64,000 bases of DNA from Anaerolineaceae bacterium (GTDB lineage: Bacteria; Chloroflexota; Anaerolineae; Aggregatilineales; Phototrophicaceae), in assembly GCA_016124855.1 (NCBI GenBank), contig WGMX01000043.1, forward strand, positions 62,001-126,000. Reading direction: 5' to 3'. Below, in pieces: positions 62,703-64,000 of this stretch. The notes under the pieces were generated by a model that worked only from the letters and a program-made list of their open reading frames with translations, was not told where the DNA came from and did no database searches. Both the position numbers and the translations under genes were made by a program. The stretch's first letter is position 1, and the number at the start of each line of letters is the position of its first letter.

Positions 62703-64000
62703 CTAAAATCCAGTTGTTTCGGGTCTGCGATAATGAATGACCCGTTGCAGCGCCTTGAGTTCATAAGGCCATTGGTAGTATTCCATTTTGTAGCGCCATC
62801 CGCTCAATGCTCGTAATGCCTGCCGCCATTGCCCTTGAAGGCGCATATCCGTTACGGTGGGATAGTAGGCATTAATGACTGACTCGAAGTTGCGTACCCG
62901 ACGGCGGGTGCTGTCCTTGAACCACGGGGTACTTGGGTCACGCCGCATGGAAAACTTCGCCCATTCCGGGCTTGCCCATTCGTCGAGTGTGGTTGGGAAG
63001 CGGAAGCCGAGTTTGGTTGCTTCGTCTAATAGGATGCTGCCTTCTTGCGGCACAGGTGTGTAAATGTAGAGGACTAACTCCGTCGCGGGGTTAATCTGCT
63101 TAATTTTGCGGATGAAACTGATTGTTGATTCAATATCGGCCCGTGGGTCGGGTGGATTTCCCATCACGAACGAGAGTTCTGGCACAATCCCGTAATGCTT
63201 CATCCGTTCGACCAAGGCTAAGGTTTGGGCTGTTCCAGATTTACCGCCTTTGTTCATACGTTTTAATGTTTCGTCGTCGCCACTTTCCGCCCCCATGAAG
63301 ATCATTTTTGCGCCGCTACGCTTCATTTTTTCCCATGTGTCGTCACTATAACTCATCAGCGTATCGACGCGTCCCAGACCCCACCAGTTTATACCCTTGC
63401 CAGTAATCCGTTCAGAAAACTCGGCTGTTCGGTCTTCGCGTACAAAGAAATCCATGTCGTGAAACTCTAGGCCGTTGATATGCCAGTTATCTTGTAGATG
63501 GCTCACGATGTCGGCGATACGTTTGGCACTTTCTGGCAGCCAGCGACGGTTTGCCAGAGCCACAACCGCACAGAAGTTACAGGCAAATGGACATCCAAAA
63601 CTGGTATTGTGGTTCAGGACGCGGGTTCCGAGGTAGCTGCTGCCTACATAGCGACTAACATCAATTTTGTCATATGGGAACCATGGCAGGTTATCCATTG
63701 GCACATTGGGCGCACGGTCGTTGACGCAAATTTCGCCATTATTAGCATAGGCTAATGAGGGTATATCTTCGATAGATCCGCCTGTGTGTAACCGGTCGAC
63801 CAATTGGCGGAAAGGTGCTTCACCTTGTCCACCAATCGTGTAATCGACATAGCCACTTTTAAGAACGACTTCATAGTGCTGAGTGGGGAAGTAACCGCCC
63901 CAAACGATGGTTAAGTCGGGCAGGGCAGCTTTCACTTGTTTACATACCGGCACGGCTTGGCGAAGCTGTGGCCCCGGCATACACGTAACCGCTAGTAAAC
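62703..64000 (-). CDS. B12-binding radical SAM protein, partial
   Basis: The reading frame stays open to the right edge, so the 5' end is outside the window. The ATG at 63980 is not the true start: the frame upstream (LLAVTC then MPGPQLRQA) continues the cobalamin-binding fold. What is visible is the end of a B12-binding domain (TIVWGGYFPTQHYE), a radical SAM core with the 4Fe-4S motif GCPFACNFC and IFMGAESGDDE, and a C-terminal DUF4070-like region. Relatives methylate or rearrange lipids, hopanoids or small molecules. The substrate is unknown. Confidence 0.88.
   Translation of the reverse strand, partial: LLAVTCMPGPQLRQAVPVCKQVKAALPDLTIVWGGYFPTQHYEVVLKSGYVDYTIGGQGEAPFRQLVDRLHTGGSIEDIPSLAYANNGEICVNDRAPNVPMDNLPWFPYDKIDVSRYVGSSYLGTRVLNHNTSFGCPFACNFCAVVALANRRWLPESAKRIADIVSHLQDNWHINGLEFHDMDFFVREDRTAEFSERITGKGINWWGLGRVDTLMSYSDDTWEKMKRSGAKMIFMGAESGDDETLKRMNKGGKSGTAQTLALVERMKHYGIVPELSFVMGNPPDPRADIESTISFIRKIKQINPATELVLYIYTPVPQEGSILLDEATKLGFRFPTTLDEWASPEWAKFSMRRDPSTPWFKDSTRRRVRNFESVINAYYPTVTDMRLQGQWRQALRALSGWRYKMEYYQWPYELKALQRVIHYRRPETTGF

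Overview
The window is chromosomal DNA of a free-living bacterium, most likely a member of the Chloroflexota (Anaerolineae-like). The case is circumstantial. It rests on secreted proteins and lipoproteins with long Pro/Thr/Val linkers, an EF-G paralogue, a GH57-based glycogen pathway, a DUF3417-type glucan phosphorylase, and repeat tails and palindromes scattered between genes. There is no rRNA, tRNA, CRISPR array, transposase or phage gene to anchor the taxonomy, so this placement is an inference.

Layout. 1-4.5 kb: three same-strand secreted or membrane proteins carrying cohesin-like and dockerin-like modules. 4.6-8.7 kb: a flavodoxin, an EF-G paralogue with a good sigma-70-type promoter, a DUF2007 protein, and a four-helix membrane protein interrupted by an in-frame amber codon. 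8.8-11.6 kb: FtsH and, upstream on the same strand, a short paralogue made only of the FtsH membrane/periplasmic part. 11.7-14.7 kb: an unknown protein overlapping a membrane-anchored alpha/beta hydrolase, a small GNAT protein, and a secreted protein with a broken copy of itself nearby. 15.0-16.8 kb: a TIR domain fused to a Ham1/ITPase-like domain whose catalytic residues are largely replaced, next to a 2TM protein. This is the best candidate in the window for an undescribed immune or nucleotide-sensing system. 17-25.4 kb: a YyaL-type thioredoxin protein, PanE, a TPR lytic transglycosylase, a hydrolase and a response regulator, with many small dispersed repeats between them. 25.8-29.2 kb: a three-gene NatA/NatB-type ABC exporter.

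29.3-32.4 kb and 46.6-52.7 kb hold glycogen metabolism: glucan phosphorylase diverging from a CBM48-only protein, then GH57 branching enzyme, GlgA, GlgC and a second GH57 protein. Between these blocks lie a PAP2/haloperoxidase, and a tight minus-strand run (response regulator, NERD protein, AddB, AddA, membrane protein) for DNA end processing. That run diverges from a response regulator/histidine kinase pair. A MidA-like methyltransferase with a repeat tail faces the kinase.

52.8-64 kb: an S66 peptidase, methylglyoxal synthase, a PHP phosphoesterase overlapping a GT4 glycosyltransferase, an M23 endopeptidase, a second large histidine kinase, a multi-spanning membrane protein, a cytochrome c lipoprotein, and a B12-binding radical SAM protein cut by the window edge. 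Convergent gene pairs are usually separated by clean hairpin terminators. Start codons were moved from the longest reading frame where a Shine-Dalgarno (SD) sequence clearly favoured another start; several genes use TTG or GTG.
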